Assembly: GCA_009760855.2 (NCBI GenBank)
Contig: WPIO01000010.1
Coordinates: forward strand, 8,887,501 to 8,951,500
Direction: 5' to 3'
Length of the DNA stretch: 64,000 nt
Source: Cristatella mucedo
Taxonomy: Eukaryota; Bryozoa; Phylactolaemata; Cristatellidae
The position numbers were made by a program, and so were the translations under genes. The notes beneath the pieces are model-generated. The model had not been told where the DNA came from and ran no database searches. It saw only the letters and a list, made by a program, of their open reading frames with translations. Shown here piece after piece: positions 63,632-64,000 of the stretch. The first letter of the stretch is position 1. Every line of letters starts with the position of its first letter.

Positions 63632-63780
63632 GCCGAGCTGGTTTGGTCCAGCGGTTAAGGTGCTCGCCCTGACCAAGGTCTGGCTGAGGTCGTGGACTCG
63701 AGCTCTGAGGCGCATATGAAGCGCCTGAATAGAGATTAAGTTCTCTTGAGGTGCTATTCAAGATGAATCAAATATATGAA
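63632..63780 (+). repeat. tRNA-derived SINE, family A
   Basis: Head CTGGTTTGGTCCAGCGGTTA, box B-like GGACTCGAGCTC, tail GCGCCTGAATAGAGATTAAG and TTCTCTTGAGGTGCTATTC. It is followed directly by an AT-rich stretch that grows into a microsatellite. Confidence 0.85.
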
Positions 63781-63785
63781 TATAA

Positions 63786-63788
<3 letters not shown>

Positions 63789-63873
<85 letters not shown>
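63789..63873. repeat. (CA)n(TA)n microsatellite at SINE 3' end
   Basis: About 55 bases of CA repeat, then about 25 of TA, immediately after the SINE tail. Confidence 0.95.
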
Positions 63874-63876
<3 letters not shown>

Positions 63877-64000
63877 AGTTCCTTATGTTGTGGTGAACCC
63901 TAGCCATACAATTACTGTATATAAAATGTGGTAATGCGTGTTTTCCGATGATCTTAGGCAATATCTGTGAAAGTTAGTTCGACCCCAAATGGTTCGTGAC

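Overview
The window looks like nuclear DNA of a metazoan, probably an aquatic invertebrate. It has spliced genes with GT-AG introns, animal-type lipoxygenase (LOX) genes, many CR1/L2-type non-LTR retrotransposon copies, two tRNA-derived SINE families and long dinucleotide microsatellites. The phylum cannot be read from the sequence.

Only two genes are well supported. Gene A (minus strand, 13760-19121) and gene B (plus strand, 52824-63144) are paralogous PLAT-domain lipoxygenases, arranged divergently about 34 kb apart. Each has six recognised coding exons. Corresponding exons have exactly the same lengths (176, 261, 291, 185, 1011 and 183 bp) and the same intron phases, giving 701 aligned residues. 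Iron ligands H392, H397, H577 and N581 (numbered from the first recognised exon) are intact in both. Both proteins end Pro-Asn-Ser-Ile-Ala-Lys, where animal LOXs almost always end in Ile, so the terminal residue whose carboxylate binds iron is Lys in both paralogues. The first recognised exon of each gene starts in the middle of a codon, so at least one 5' exon per gene has not been firmly identified.

Layout: 1-12950 is an intergenic region dominated by a direct duplication of about 3 kb (1-3080 and 6641-9650), a third partial copy (11935-12945), decayed LINE pieces and (GA)n tracts. 13.7-19.1 kb is gene A. 19.1-26.4 kb holds its upstream region, a LINE with a long open reverse transcriptase frame, and a segment of about 2 kb repeated 20 kb away at 44.1-46.1 kb. 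26.4-36.5 kb is a stack of nested retroelements: a near full-length family 1 LINE sits inside a family 2 LINE, with SINEs and further LINEs inserted. 36.5-52.8 kb is mostly unassigned sequence with scattered SINE/LINE relics and microsatellites. 52.8-63.1 kb is gene B, about twice as long as gene A because its introns contain LINE fragments and microsatellites. The right edge holds a SINE followed by a (CA)n(TA)n tract.

Functionally, the window is a lipoxygenase paralogue pair in repeat-rich DNA. LOXs dioxygenate polyunsaturated fatty acids to hydroperoxides. Substrate and product specificity cannot be inferred here. No second pathway enzyme, such as a fused catalase-like allene oxide synthase domain, was found.
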